This document shows, in pieces, positions 22,165-33,329 of a stretch of DNA of 64,000 nt (positions are counted from its first letter, which is position 1; every line of letters starts with the position of its first letter). The stretch covers positions 2,757,001 to 2,821,000 of the forward strand of contig JAQFVV010006306.1 in the NCBI GenBank assembly GCA_028023455.1, written 5' to 3'. Origin of the DNA: Epiperipatus broadwayi (Eukaryota > Onychophora > Udeonychophora > Euonychophora > Peripatidae). A model generated the notes under the pieces. That model was not told the origin of the DNA. It searched no databases and saw only the letters and a program-made list of their open reading frames with translations. The position numbers and the translations under genes were made by a program.

Positions 22165-24040
22165 AGAAATAAAAGGTTAAAAACTATTTCAAATCAATTT
22201 GAATAAAACAACTAATTAAAAATAATAAACAAATATTTTGTTTAATTGATTTTCTCCCTATATTAGGCTTTTCAAAATACCTAATTTTCCTATAAACCAC
22301 ATATGATGTGATGCACAGTGACTGCTCCTTATTCAGAGTCAGGAATCTCTCAGCCACTATGCCCAGAGAAACCTGTTAGCCACTTTACCTTTTCTTTCCA
22401 TTTCCTGCCCTAAGTTTTTCCCCATCTATCCTGCTCCATCCCATTTCCACAACATAATCTTTGTCAACTCCATGGCCTTTATATCTAAACATCCCTTATC
22501 TTCTCCCAAACCAGCATAAAAGCCAAGAACCCACTTTCTGTATAATCACTTTGTTTATATTTATTCTTCCACAACTTCATTATTTGCACCCTTTCTGTTT
22601 GCAGGCATTTGCATTCAATTAACAGATACCTAATATTTTCTATGCCTTCCTTACACAACTTGCAGACTAAATCACTCACATTTCCCCATTTATGTGTATA
22701 TTTCCTTGTTGCTAAAGATCTACTTTTCTTGCTATTATCAGAAATTAACTCTCACCCAATTACTCTCCATACTAGTTCTCCATCTCTCCAACTCCCTATT
22801 CTTTCTTAATGCATCTATTTTTCTATTCCATTTGTATAAGTATACTGACATAAATTCTTTATCCAAATCTTGACAATTACATCTATAAACACTTCCTCTA
22901 ATATTCATGTTATATGATCATTATATAATCATATAAACTATTTACATAAATATATAAATAAAATCTACATTAACTATATTTAACCAATTATATATGTATG
23001 TTGTATACATTAAATTACTTAAAAATTATCCCAAATCCAAAACTCAAACAGACTAGCTACGAAAATCAAAAACATAACCAAAGGTTTCACCGTTCTTTTA
23101 ATATTAAAGGTGGATCGGAAATAAATGGATTTGTGGATGTTTAATATATATGGTGTTGTTTTTGTAGTTTTTTACACTTGAGAAGTCTGCTTGTAGTAGT
23201 GAAACCTTTGGTTATGTTTTTGTTTTTTCGTGGCTAGTCTGGGTGAGTTTTGAATTTGGGGTAATTTTAATTATTTATTGGCTAGTTTAGCTTTATGCTT
23301 GCAATGGTTACATTAAATTACATACAACTTTATACATAATTTTAAATAATTATATCTTATTTTTTACATATAATTAATGTTTAAATAATTTACTTTTAAT
23401 CCATTATATGTCTATATTATATTATTCAGGAGAATATGGATAAATATGTTAATTTGGTTAATTAAAGGATCTGCAAAGTAGAGGGTAAATGGGTATTAAA
23501 GAACAATTGGAAAATTTAGTAAATATGGTATAATTAATATAGGGATGTGTAAAATATAAGACAAATTTGAAGTATGAACTTTGTGTGTATAATGAATGTA
23601 GATGTTATAGGGATCTTATTTATTTATAAAAAAAAATGAGTATATATGTATTGATGATTTGGGTGATTAGGTAAATTGGTTATGAAATATTTTTAGATAG
23701 TGAATGATATAATATATATAATGGATTAAAAGTAAATTATTTCAGGATTAATTAAATGTAAGAAATGAGATATAGTCATTTAAAATTATATGTAAAGTTG
23801 TTTGTAATTTAATGTATATAATTGGTTAAATATAGTTATGTAGATTTTATTTATATATTTATGTAAATAGTTTATATGATTACATAATGATTATGTAACA
23901 TGAATGTTAGAGGGAGTGTTTGTGGATGTAATTGTCACATGGTTTATTGTAAAATTATGTATTTTGAAAAACTGGTTAAATATTTGTTTATTATTTTTAA
24001 TTAGTTGTTTTATTTTAATTGATTTGAGATAGTTTTTAGT
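22165..24040. repeat. nested foldback of about 1.9 kb
   Basis: Several inverted pairs are nested: about 22170-22250 with 23960-24035 (AATAATAAACAAATATTT with its complement), 22870-22990 with 23820-23930 (ATCTACATTAACTATATTTA and its diverged complement), 23050-23095 with 23200-23265 (AACATAACCAAAGGTTTCAC), and 23310-23440 with 23695-23818. An RT-like fragment lies inside the left side. This could be a large foldback transposon or repeated inverted duplication. Confidence 0.65.
22290..22860 (-). pseudogene. possible LINE C-terminal fragment with Cys-rich motif
   Basis: Minus strand reads THKWGNVSDLVCKLCKEG, then ENIRYLLIECKCLQTERVQ. This resembles the C-terminal Cys/His motif of many LINE reverse transcriptases (CxxC, then HLLxxC), with Y in place of the usual H. 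Upstream on the same strand a broken frame continues (LERWRTSMESNW). The identification rests on this motif alone. Confidence 0.45.
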
Positions 24041-24275
24041 ATTTTGGAAACAACATTATGGATGTTTGACCAGTATTAAGATAAAAGGTTACTACTGGAT
24101 GATTGCATGAGATCCTAAGAGATCTAGATGCAATGCTCTGAGATTGAAGTATTTTCACTGATGAAAGTCGTGGATGAGCAGTCACTACATAGAGATTTTA
24201 TGCATAAACCTTCTTGCATCCATTGATTACTTTGGCTTGCACTGGATATCACTACCATATGGAGAGTTTGTCAAG
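24041..24275. repeat. family B fragment
   Basis: Blocks shared with 61713-62605: GAGATCCTAAGAGATCTAG, CACTGATGAAAG, GATTTTATGCATAAACC, ATCCATTGATTACTTTGGC. The motif after CTGATGA is truncated, so no hammerhead can fold. Confidence 0.65.
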
Positions 24276-24787
24276 GATTTTGAATTGTTATCATTATTCA
24301 AAGAACAACAAAAGAAAATAAACATATGTATATGCCAATTAGTGAATTAAACAAGAGATATGTAACCTAATACCCAATTTTTATATCGCTTTTATAGCTC
24401 CTTTATTTGCCCCATGAATTGATAAAATCTATATCATTAGTAATAAAGAGCAAAGATATGTTTTTCCAATTTTATTATTAACTAAAGTTATATGAATATT
24501 GAATCATTTTTTAATTTGGTATTTTATTTGCCAATTTATTTATCTTGTATAACTTTTTAATTACTAGTTTTATCACAACTTTCATCTTTAAACTTTATTG
24601 CTATGAAGAATTAAGATAATTTAAAAATCATCTAACTTTCCTAATAGTTAATTGTTTCAAAATGCTTGTCACCATTGTGGCCCACATGTGTTAGATTTGT
24701 AGCATAAGCATTGTAAATGATAAACCTGTAAGGAATACAAGATCTTGGGAAACATATTATTAATATATATTTTCCAGAAATAATATC
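24276..24787. other. AT-rich spacer, nothing recognised
   Basis: No frame, repeat or RNA gene recognised. Confidence 0.35.
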
Positions 24788-24945
24788 AAATTCACCACTT
24801 CCTTTATTTTGCTGTAATATGTTATATAAATGCAATTTATACACTCTACTTTGGACATGTTTTAGTAAAAATCTTTTATTGTACATATATGCATACACAT
24901 TCGTATGTTTTGACTGTCTCTTCTTCAGAGCCATTTTTCCTTTAA
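24788..24945 (-). repeat. family D repeat fragment
   Basis: Read on the minus strand it gives GGCTCTGAAGAAGAGAC, a short hairpin, AAAAC, then ATGTGTATGCATATATG and CAATAAAAGATTTTT, matching the two tandem copies at 37130-37400. The flank AAATTCAC-ACTTCCTTTATTTT is shared with 36999. The 128-codon frame read across it is a by-product. Confidence 0.6.
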
Positions 24946-26796
24946 TTTTCAAAAAGTAAGTACAATAACGGATTTTTGCTAAAAAGTGTTCAAAGTAGAA
25001 TGGATAAATAGCATATATATTTTCCATTTAGCATTCAAATTTAATTGTTAATTAAAAAAGTTAGTACTTCTTATGACAATTTGAAATATCTAATAGTTTT
25101 GAAATAGGTATCACACCTCTAACAAATTGTGTAGGTGCCTTATAAATGAAATATCTTTTTAATACACGTTTTATATTGAAAGTTCCAGGTAATAGAAGTA
25201 GACAGGTCTATTCTATTGAAGGTTGTAAGTGGTATAATGAACTCAGGTGAAATGATTTATAGGGCAAAGTAACGATTCTTATGTCCAGAAAAAGAGAAAT
25301 AGAAAACATATACGAATATACATTTTTTCTTATTTGCATGGAAGTTATACTGAATGAAATAATAAATATTTTATTCCTTACTTCACTTTGCCAATAATTT
25401 GTAATGTAATGCTAAGTCAAGTTTATAATGTTTTTTTGTTAAATGTTATATAAGATACATATGAAAAAACTATTCATTTAAGAACTGTTATGATTTAAAT
25501 GATGAGTCAAACATTGATATTAATACAGTTGAGACTTTCTTGAAATATACCGCATTATTTCCCTTTTTTGCAGATTAAATTTTTATATTTTATGAAGACA
25601 AAATATTTTGGCATATATTAATATTGATTACATTGAAATTTGTACCATTTTAACAATAGCGATTTTTGATATTATAAAATAAATCCAGTATAATCTAAAA
25701 ATACATAATGATAGGTTTGTTTTTCTTTGTGATATTTGAAAATTTTCAAGTATCCCCAGAGAATAAGAATGAAATGTTTAGATTTGCAAAATGTGCTTAT
25801 CAATGATGACAGAAAGGAAATTTATTTAAAGACATTAGACAGTATCCAATGTTATTTAGAACTTCCAAGACATGTTTAGGTATATTGCAATTTATTTTTC
25901 AAAACAATTTTGCGGTATTACTTCCTAATTTGACTGTGTCTTCACGTATATTCTTAATTTTATCATTAACAGCTCCTTCAGGAAAAAGATCTTAATTTTG
26001 ATAATTAAAATTAAAAAAACATTTGGAATTAGCGATGAGAAATTTATCCATTATAAGTATGGGAAATAAAATATACAATATTTTAGAAGATATTATTAAA
26101 GAATTTTCTGTGATGAAACTAAGAAATGTTCTTAAAATGTGAATTAAGTGTTCTCTGTATAATGTAAATTTTTTTTTAATAGTAGTAAACAGAATGTATC
26201 AGTACTCATTACTGTACTAAGGCAATGCAAAAAATGTATAACCGGACATCAAGTATTCATGGAACCTCTTTGGGAATAGATTTTAATTAGAAATTGATTT
26301 AGAACTAAGTTAGTATACACCAAATCTTGAAATGATTCTATATATTCGGATAACAGTTTAGAAGTGATAGGACTGAGATATAAATAAAAAAAATCTAGGC
26401 AATTGATAAAATAAAAAAGGACATAAGAATAAATTCAAATAAAAAATGGAAATTGTGGAACAATTTTAACGATGTCGAAATGAAGACAGTAATTTTATGA
26501 AAAAAGTAAGAACGCAAATAAGGCTTAGGTCAGTAATGAACTGAACGATAAAATGGTAGAGAGAATATGTTTTGATTGCTGGAACATACTACTTTAAATT
26601 TGGTATATTTTCATGAGGGTATGCATATGCATACATACATATGTGAAGTATCCCCATGTATACCGAAAAATACTTATACTTTAATCTTTTATCTTTTTTT
26701 ATTTGAATGGTTTCCTTTTTCCATTTTTGGTAAATATTACATTTTAATTAAAACACGTTTAGCATTGTCCTTTTCCATGTATTAAAATAACTTTTT
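24946..26796. other. AT-rich spacer, nothing recognised
   Basis: Nearly 1.9 kb with no protein-like frame or recognised repeat. Confidence 0.4.
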
Positions 26797-26894
26797 TTTT
26801 TTTTCATATATCAAATATGATGACCGGGAAGCGACCCCGGGCCAGCCGCTTGGAAGGCAGCTATGCTAACCACTAGGCCATCAACGTTTGACAG
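26797..26894 (-). mobile_element. tRNA-Gly-like short SINE, copy 2
   Basis: Minus-strand copy of the 12799 element with CCTTCCAAGCGG around the anticodon and GGGGTCGCTTCC at the B box. Flanked by a perfect 14-bp TSD, TAAAATAACTTTTT, at 26783-26796 and 26895-26908. Recent enough for the TSD to remain exact. Confidence 0.88.
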
Positions 26895-27030
26895 TAAAAT
26901 AACTTTTTAAATACAATTTATTGAAATTTTAGATTATAAAGGATTTAAACAAAGACTTTCAAGTTCCCTTCAGCTATCCAGTCTAACTTTTAAAACTGAC
27001 ACAGGACTACACACATGTGAAAAAGGTAAA

Positions 27031-27087
27031 TGAACTTCAATATACATATTTCGTGCTGAACCAGCACTCATCAATTGGTCAAAATCA
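27031..27087 (-). ncRNA. hammerhead-like motif E-f, one core change
   Basis: Helix II is the full six pairs GUGCUG/CAGCAC, GAAA is intact, helix III is AUA/UAU with loop UG, and the cleavage A is present. The core is TTGATGA, so C3 is mutated to T. Inner helix I CCAA/TTGA has one weakened pair. Confidence 0.7.
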
Positions 27088-27302
27088 TCATTTCTCATAC
27101 ACATATATAATCAGTGCTAAGTTTATATTAAGATAGCAAATCTTCAAACTTCAATGGACAGGCTTCAATCCATTCCACCCTCAAGCTCTTCATCCATCCG
27201 TACCATTGAAAATCAGGTGATGAAGCCAATCCATTAAAGTTTAAGATTTGCTATCTTAATATAAATCAAGCACTGATTATATATATTTGTGTGGGAGATG
27301 AT

Positions 27303-27359
27303 GATCTGGAACGACTGATGAGTGCTGTTTCAGTACAAAATATGTTTCTTGAAGATTAT
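27303..27359 (+). ncRNA. hammerhead-like motif E-g, mutated
   Basis: Core CTGATGA is intact but GAAA reads AAAA and helix III is broken (ATATGTTTC). Confidence 0.6.
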
Positions 27360-27774
27360 TTATCTTTTTCATATTATGAGATCATGTGTATTGTTTGTAT
27401 AAGATGGATTGGATGACTGACGGGAGCTTGAAAATTTGGGTTTAAATCCCCTTCTAATTACATGTAGCTTAAGTATATATATTGTATTTGTATTTTATTA
27501 AATATTACCGATTGAGCCTGTATTCTGTCCATCCCTTTTATGTGTATTTAAATGGTCTTAAGGTTCTACATATGAGGGGTCAGAATGATTTATGGTCAAC
27601 ATGGACATGACAACAATATTATTTAAAGATTTTAGAAAATACCATCATCAGATTTTCAATAGTATGGATAACTGAAGAGTTGGAGAGGATTGAAACCTGT
27701 TCATTAAAGTTTGATGATTTGCTACCTTATTATAAACTGAATACTGATTATATATATATGTTTGTGAGAGATGA

Positions 27775-27831
27775 TGATCTGGACAAACTGATGAATGCTG
27801 GTTCAGCACAAAATACATACATTGGACATTA
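27775..27831 (+). ncRNA. hammerhead-like motif E-h, mutated
   Basis: CTGATGA intact, helix II AUGCUG/CAGCAC with one mismatch, but AAAA in place of GAAA. Lies 472 bp after E-g. Confidence 0.6.
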
Positions 27832-28020
27832 TTTATCTTTTTTACATGTGTGTTGTCATGGGTATCGATTTATGAGATAGAGTGATTATTTATCTTCTTC
27901 ACATGTATGTGGTCATGTGTATCTATTGTATGAGATAGATTGGATAGTTAGTTGAGGGGAGCTTGAAAGTCTGTGTTCAAATCCCCTATAATTACATCTC
28001 AACTTTAAGTATATAAAGTA

Positions 28021-28751
28021 TACTTGTAACAAATATTAAAATTTTAGATGCAAATTTGTATTTTCTATTTTTTCCCCCTTATTTTCAAAACAAATTATGT
28101 TACATGTAAATTATTTGCAAATTGATATAAACCATTTTGTTTAGTGAATTCTTTAATGTCAATACAAATTTTATCTGAAGAATGTTCAGTCATATTATTC
28201 TTTCCTACTATCTTTATTTATCAGCAGTTGACCATTATGGAGCTAATTATTGGCTAGAAAAGATTATTCAGTTGGCCAGTCATGATACTCCACCTCTTTA
28301 ATGAAATGACAGATTTGGGTTTATTGACTAGTCTCTTGATCCTTTTAAGCCTTCACATGAGTCATTCCTTAAAAACCATCTCACAAATCTCTAACGAAAG
28401 AATTTTGGAAAAATAATCTTCAGATGTTGCCACGTAATTGAATGAAGTAATGAAATAGAATTGAATATATATATATGTGGACAGGAGGCATATATGTGTG
28501 TGTGCATGTACGTGAAATGGGACCTTTAAAAAATAAATTGGTTTTACCTTTGTCCATTATAGTACTTATTTATTTTTTAATGCCCCCCCCCCCCCATTAG
28601 AAACAATTTATTAAAAAAAAAAAATTTCTTTGACGGTAAATTGTCTATTATTAACACAAAACTGTAAATAAATAATTGAATGGCCTTACCGGCCAGGAGT
28701 TCACGAGTTCAAACATCAGAACTGCCAAAAGTGGAATAGATTCAAGGATCT
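28021..28751. other. AT-rich spacer with a C13 run
   Basis: A C run lies at about 28583-28595 next to an A run. No gene or known repeat recognised. Confidence 0.35.
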
Positions 28752-28931
28752 TCATCATCATTATCAACCATTATCAATCCACTGCAGGATGAAGGTCTCT
28801 CCAAGTTTAATCCATCTTCTCCGATCTTTAGCTTCTCTTCTCCACACCACCCCTGCACACTTTTTTATTTCATCCATCCATCTCACATGTGGTCTCAGTC
28901 TGGGTCTTTTACAATCTCTTGGAATCCAATT
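28752..28931 (-). pseudogene. RTE 3' fragment
   Basis: 180-bp 3' end of the RTE family in minus orientation: the plus strand starts with the CATCATCATTATCAACCATT tail, then CCACTGCAGGATGAAGGTC, and ends at GGAATCCAAT, inside the segment encoding WIPRDCKRP. Confidence 0.85.
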
Positions 28932-29255
28932 TTCCACTCCCTACCGTTCGCAAGCCATGCAGGGCACATAAAACAATTACATCTCTGCTTCCATGTAGAG
29001 GATGAGATTCTCCTCTAACCTTTGCATAACATCTTAAGGCCTTTACTCAGATCTGATTTGAGCAATCTTGGGCATTTGGCCTAGTTTTTAAAATACTTTA
29101 CGTAGTACATAAAATTTCATTAAAAACTCTCAAGTAGTCAAGGTTTCCAGAGCTTATTTTAAATGTCAGATTATAGAAGTTTGAAATCTAGACAATAAGA
29201 GTCTGTATAGTGTTTTAAAGTTCATTGTGATTCTTTTTTTAAAAAAAAATTGCAA

Positions 29256-29342
29256 GTCAAGTGTTGGTGGCCTAGTGGTTAGCATAATTGTCTTCCAAGC
29301 AGCCGATCCAGGTTCGCTTCCTAGTCAACACTTTGACATATA
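29256..29342 (+). mobile_element. tRNA-Gly-like short SINE, copy 3
   Basis: A box TGGCCTAGTGG, anticodon-loop-like CTTCCAA, B box GGTTCGCTTCC, then TTTGACATA and a TA-rich end in place of poly(A). No clear TSD. Confidence 0.8.
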
Positions 29343-29626
29343 TATATAAAATTACAATCGTATTTCAATAGTCATGTTTATGAAGTGTATGTAATACATA
29401 TGGTTAGTGGGATAAAATGTTTTCCAATAAATTGTAGCACAAAATTATTAGTTAATTTTATTTAAAACATCTAATTACAAAGCTTTGGGCATTCCATCAT
29501 CAGATTTTCATTGGTATGGATGGCAGAATTGGAGGGTGGAGAAGATTGAAGTGTGTCCATTAAAGTTTGAAGATTTGCTATCTTAATATAAACTGAGCAC
29601 TGATTATATATGTGTGTGGAAGATGG

Positions 29627-29682
29627 TGATCTGGACTAATTGATGAGCGCTAGATCAGCATGAAATTTGTATGTGGAAGTCA
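29627..29682 (+). ncRNA. hammerhead-like motif E-i, mutated
   Basis: TTGATGA core, degraded helix II (GCGCUA/CAGCAU), GAAA intact, helix III broken. Confidence 0.55.
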
Positions 29683-30070
29683 TTTATCTTTTTCACATGT
29701 ATGTGGTCATGTGTGTTATTTGTATAAGATGAAGTAAATGTCTGAAAGGAGCTTGAAAATCTGTTCAAATCCCCTCTAATTACATCAAGCTTATATATAT
29801 ATATTATACTTGTATGCAAATATTATGATTCAGCCTGATTCTGCCCATCTCTCTTTCTGTCTATTTAAATGTACTTAAGCTCTTATGTATGAGGGGTCAA
29901 AGTCAACATGCATATGACAGCAATATCAGCATCATCAACAGTTTTGAAATTCCATCATCAGATTTTTAATAATGCAGATGGCTAAAGAATTGGAGGATGG
30001 AGAAGGTTGAAGCCTGTCCATTAAAGTTTGTAGATTTGCTATCTTAATATAAACTGGATATGTGAGGGAT

Positions 30071-30128
30071 GATAATTTGAATCAACTAATGAATGCTGGT
30101 TGAGCACAAAATATGTATATTGGACATC
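30071..30128 (+). ncRNA. hammerhead-like motif E-j, mutated
   Basis: Core reads CTAATGA and AAAA; helix III AUA/UAU with loop UG and the closing TTGG are kept. Confidence 0.55.
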
Positions 30129-30535
30129 GTTTATCTTTTTTACACACTTGTAGTCATGTGTCTCAGTTGTATAGGAATAAATAGCCATAGCAAGCTTGAA
30201 AGTCTTTAGTTCAAATCACTTCTAAATAACATTAATTTCAGTATAGACAATACAGTATACTTGTCTTTAAATATTACATATTCAGCCTGTATTCTGTCCA
30301 TCCCTGTTCTAGGTATTTACATGGACATATTAAGGTCCTATAGATGAGGGGTTAGAGTGACTCAAAGTCAACATGGGTATGATGACAAATATTGGCATCA
30401 ACAAAGGCTTTGAGTATTCCATCATCAGATTTTCAAAGACATGGATGGCTGAAGATTGAAGCCTGTCCGTTAAAGTTTGAAGATGTGCTATCTTAATAAA
30501 AACTGAACCCTGATTCATATGTGTGGGGAACATGA

Positions 30536-30590
30536 TGACTGGACCAGTTGATGAGTGCTGGTTCAGCATGAAATAGTATATTGGAGATCA
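30536..30590 (+). ncRNA. hammerhead-like motif E-k, nearly intact
   Basis: TTGATGA (C3 changed), helix II GUGCUG/CAGCAU, GAAA intact, helix III AUA/UAU with a one-base loop, TTGGAGATCA closing strand. Confidence 0.6.
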
Positions 30591-30720
30591 TTTATCTTTT
30601 TCACATGTGTGTGTGTGGTCAGATGTATCAGTTATATGAGGTAGGACGGATAGATGAAGAGAGCTTGAACGCCTAAATTCAAATCCCCTTTATTACATTT
30701 TGAAAGTTCGATATTTACAA

Positions 30721-31308
30721 TATGCTAGTATTGGTTTATTATTATTTAAATCATCTATATTGCAGATATTAATGTAAATTTTATTTCTGATTAAGAAATT
30801 CTCTTTGTAAACTGCTAATACAACTCACTAAAGAAAAAAATAAAGCCTTGTTTGACATTATAAATTATGTCTTTTGGATCTGTCAATATTCATTGTGGTT
30901 TAAAACATCAAGCTAGAGAATGATTGGCCAAGCTCTTGCCATACATGAATGAATCACAAAAGCTTTTAAAATTATGGCAAAGTTAAAATATTTTCACAGT
31001 TTTAAAGTCTAAAACTTCAACAGGTGCCAAAATATGATTTTCCCCATATTTTTTCTATGCATCCTTTACAAAGTCATTGATTTGTGATATATTTCATGGG
31101 TAACTTCTTTTTTTCAGCCGGTGTTTAAATTATTTTTTATCACTTAATAAAAGAAATGTAACTATCTAAAATAGGGACTATTATTTTGATTATTCTGCAG
31201 TATGTCATTCTTTAAGGAGAAATGGTCAAAAATATATAGAGAAATAATTAAATTCAGAGTTTGATAAAATGGACTGCTACATATCATTGTCATTCCATTA
31301 GATTTTTT
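30721..31308. other. AT-rich spacer, nothing recognised
   Basis: No frame, repeat or RNA gene recognised. Confidence 0.35.
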
Positions 31309-31416
31309 CCCCATATGTCATAGCATCGGCCAGGAGGCGAACCCGCAACAACCCATCTGCAACAACTGCTTGCTTGCAAGGCGGTTGCGCTGACCTCTCG
31401 GCTAACAACGCTTATG
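31309..31416 (-). mobile_element. tRNA-like short SINE, Ala-type variant, copy 1
   Basis: On the minus strand: AGCGTTGTTAGCCGAGAGGT (A box TAGCCGAGAGG), CCTTGCAAGC around an anticodon-like TGC, an expanded middle with GTTGTTGC, a B box GGGTTCGCCTCC, and the shared end GCTATGACATATG. The end links it to the Gly-type family, which finishes in TTTGACATATG. Confidence 0.75.
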
Positions 31417-31919
31417 TGATGTTTATCATGAGATACGCTAAAAATTTATATATGTAGATAACATAGTACTGAATTAAAAATTCGTGAGAGATAAGATTAT
31501 TTTCATCATTAGGGACTTGCATCTAACCATTAAAAATCAATTTTTATCCGCAGTTTATTTTAATTACAGAAAGTACAAAACAACTGGACATGATTCAAAA
31601 TTTGGATTAAATATGATTTATTTAGATGACACTACGAATTCGAACTTTACTTGAGACCATATTTGAACAAAGTCAAGAATGGTTTCCACATATCAGTTTA
31701 AAAAACCTGCAATTACTGGAATGTATTTTCTATAGTTTACAGCATTGCAAAATATTTTATAGCTATTTGGAGAGATTATTCATTCACTAAACTAATAGCA
31801 CAACAAAATCTATATCAGTTATTTAAATTTTAAACAACATTACACTAATATCAGAAAAAATACACCTATTTCAGCATGTAATAAATCATTACAAAATAAT
31901 CTTCAATCATAGGAATGTC
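31417..31919. other. AT-rich spacer, nothing recognised
   Basis: No frame, repeat or RNA gene recognised; the end carries the left TSD of the next SINE. Confidence 0.35.
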
Positions 31920-32018
31920 GTCAAGCGTTGATGGCCTAGTGGTTAGCATAGCTGCCTTCTAAGTAGCTGTCCTGGGTTCACTTCCCAGTCAACGCATTTG
32001 ACACATAAAAAAAAAATT
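31920..32018 (+). mobile_element. tRNA-like short SINE, copy 4, with perfect 11-bp TSD
   Basis: Same family as 12799, with CTTCTAA at the anticodon loop and B box GGTTCACTTCC. Ends in TTTGACACAT and poly(A). The TSD ATAGGAATGTC is exact at 31909-31919 and 32019-32029. Confidence 0.9.
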
Positions 32019-32029
32019 ATAGGAATGTC

Positions 32030-32337
32030 ATACACGGAGGATTAATTACAGTTTAAACAATATTATACCACATGTTGATTTAAAAACAAAAACAAATGAA
32101 ATAATTTTTGTATGTGGTTTTATTAAGTTATAGCTTAACAAATATAATTGATTCATTTACCTCAAAATTTATTTTTTATAAAGTTTTCATTAATATATAT
32201 ATATTGCCTTATTTTAAGCAATAAAAAAACTAAATATTTGTTTCATCTAACATAAATTGGAAAATCTGTTTCAATTTTGTGTTGTTGTTTTTTTTTTAAG
32301 AATTGTTAATTGTATGATATTTCATAATAATCATTTA
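32030..32337. other. AT-rich spacer
   Basis: Nothing recognised. Confidence 0.3.
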
Positions 32338-32800
32338 TTATTATTGTTTTTCTGAAGGTTTGTGATGATGGTGTTCTAGCTGTATTTTTATATTGGACTA
32401 TTTCCATCATCTAATATGTGTGTTGAATGTCTTTAGAAAAGTTTAATTTTTAGTTAAATATTCCAAATGCATTCAACTGTTAGTAATATCACAGCAAACA
32501 GGTTAGTATATGCACCAACTGTTAGTAATATCACAGCAAACAAATGTTAATAATATCACAGCAAACAGGTTAGTATATGCATTAACTGTTAGTAATATCA
32601 CAGCAAACAAATGTTAATAATATCACAGCAAACAGGTTAGTATACGCACAACGTTTCGAGAGGTATTTTTCTCCCCTCTTCTTCAGGTGTTGCTGGCCTG
32701 ACCAGTGACAGTACTAGCATGGGATTCGAACCTGGGTCCTTAGATTCTTGATTATTGAAATTTAAGGTAACGCTCTCGATTATTATTTTAGAATTTGTTA
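32338..32800 (-). repeat. family A repeat, copy 4, with internal minisatellite
   Basis: Minus-orientation full-length copy. Head near 32780, perfect B box (plus strand GGATTCGAACC), the CTGAAGAAG hairpin at 32647-32692, a minisatellite at 32474-32650 built on CTGTTAGTAATATCACAGCA with a 67-bp higher period, then the tail with GGACTATTTCCATCATC and CTGAAGGTTTGTGATGATGG. Open frames across it are by-products. Confidence 0.85.
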
Positions 32801-32996
32801 AACATCTAAAAATTAATTTATACTTTAGCACAAGCAATAAAATAAAATAATAACTGGAAGAGGGGGGGAGGGGTTATAAATAGATCATTTTCCCTAACAT
32901 TTTTTTTTACGTGTATTGTCGCATTGCTAAATTGTATATCTTTTGTTGTTATTAACTTTGTGCTGCCTTACTTAAAATATTTCCAATTGTCTAAAG

Positions 32997-33321
32997 CAGG
33001 GGTCCCCAACCTATTTGCACTTAAGAGCACATTCTATAATACCGGCCAGGTGGCGGGCATCATTTATTTTTTCAATGTAAATTTATAGTTGGATATTGTT
33101 AATAATACACATAATGTAGAAAAAAAAAAATTTCAAAAATAAAGTGTAGTATGCCCTACAATTTGATTACAATATAAATACAATAATTTATAAGAAATTT
33201 TAAAAATTAAATTTATTTGTATCAGATAAATAATTTTTTATCGTATTCGTATAGCGGCGAGCACACGTAAAATGTTTTGCAGGCACCATGTTGCCCACGG
33301 GCATAGGGTTGGGGACCCCTC
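32997..33321 (+). mobile_element. hAT-like non-autonomous DNA transposon, copy 1
   Basis: Terminal inverted repeats CAGGGGTCCCCAACC and, at the right end, GGTTGGGGACCCCTC. An exact 8-bp TSD, GTCTAAAG, flanks it (32989-32996 and 33322-33329), which is diagnostic for the hAT superfamily. The interior is AT-rich with no transposase. Subterminal blocks ACCGGCCAGGTGGCGGGC and GCCCACGGGCATAGG match the second copy at 58857 in inverted orientation. Confidence 0.92.
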
Positions 33322-33329
33322 GTCTAAAG

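Larger units (their letters stand above)
26938..28020. repeat. family E: one minus fragment joined to two tandem plus units
   Basis: A minus-orientation copy (26938-27215) turns over near 27217 into plus units. Hammerhead motifs lie at 27031 (minus), 27303 and 27775 (plus, 472 bp apart). Each plus unit is followed by a tRNA-like tail in which TTCAAATCCCCT resembles a B box. The same organisation continues after an interruption at 29480-30720. Confidence 0.85.
29480..30720 (+). repeat. family E tandem array, three units
   Basis: Three plus-orientation units. Hammerhead motifs at 29627, 30071 and 30536 give spacings of 444 and 465 bp. Each unit reads: ATCATCAGATTTT, ATGGATGGC, CCATTAAAGTTTG, TTGCTATCTTAATATAAACT, hammerhead, CATTTATCTTTTTCACA, tRNA-like tail with TTCAAATC, then TATGAGGGGTCA-AGT-AACATG. 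Together with 27218-28020 the array once held at least five units, now interrupted by unrelated sequence, an RTE fragment and a SINE. Confidence 0.88.

Noticed and set aside
24641-25027. 128-codon minus frame
   Set aside because: It runs through a family D repeat; the composition reflects the repeat and not a gene.
32474-32650. CRISPR-like array
   Set aside because: Repeats are contiguous, without unique spacers, inside a eukaryotic SINE-like repeat.
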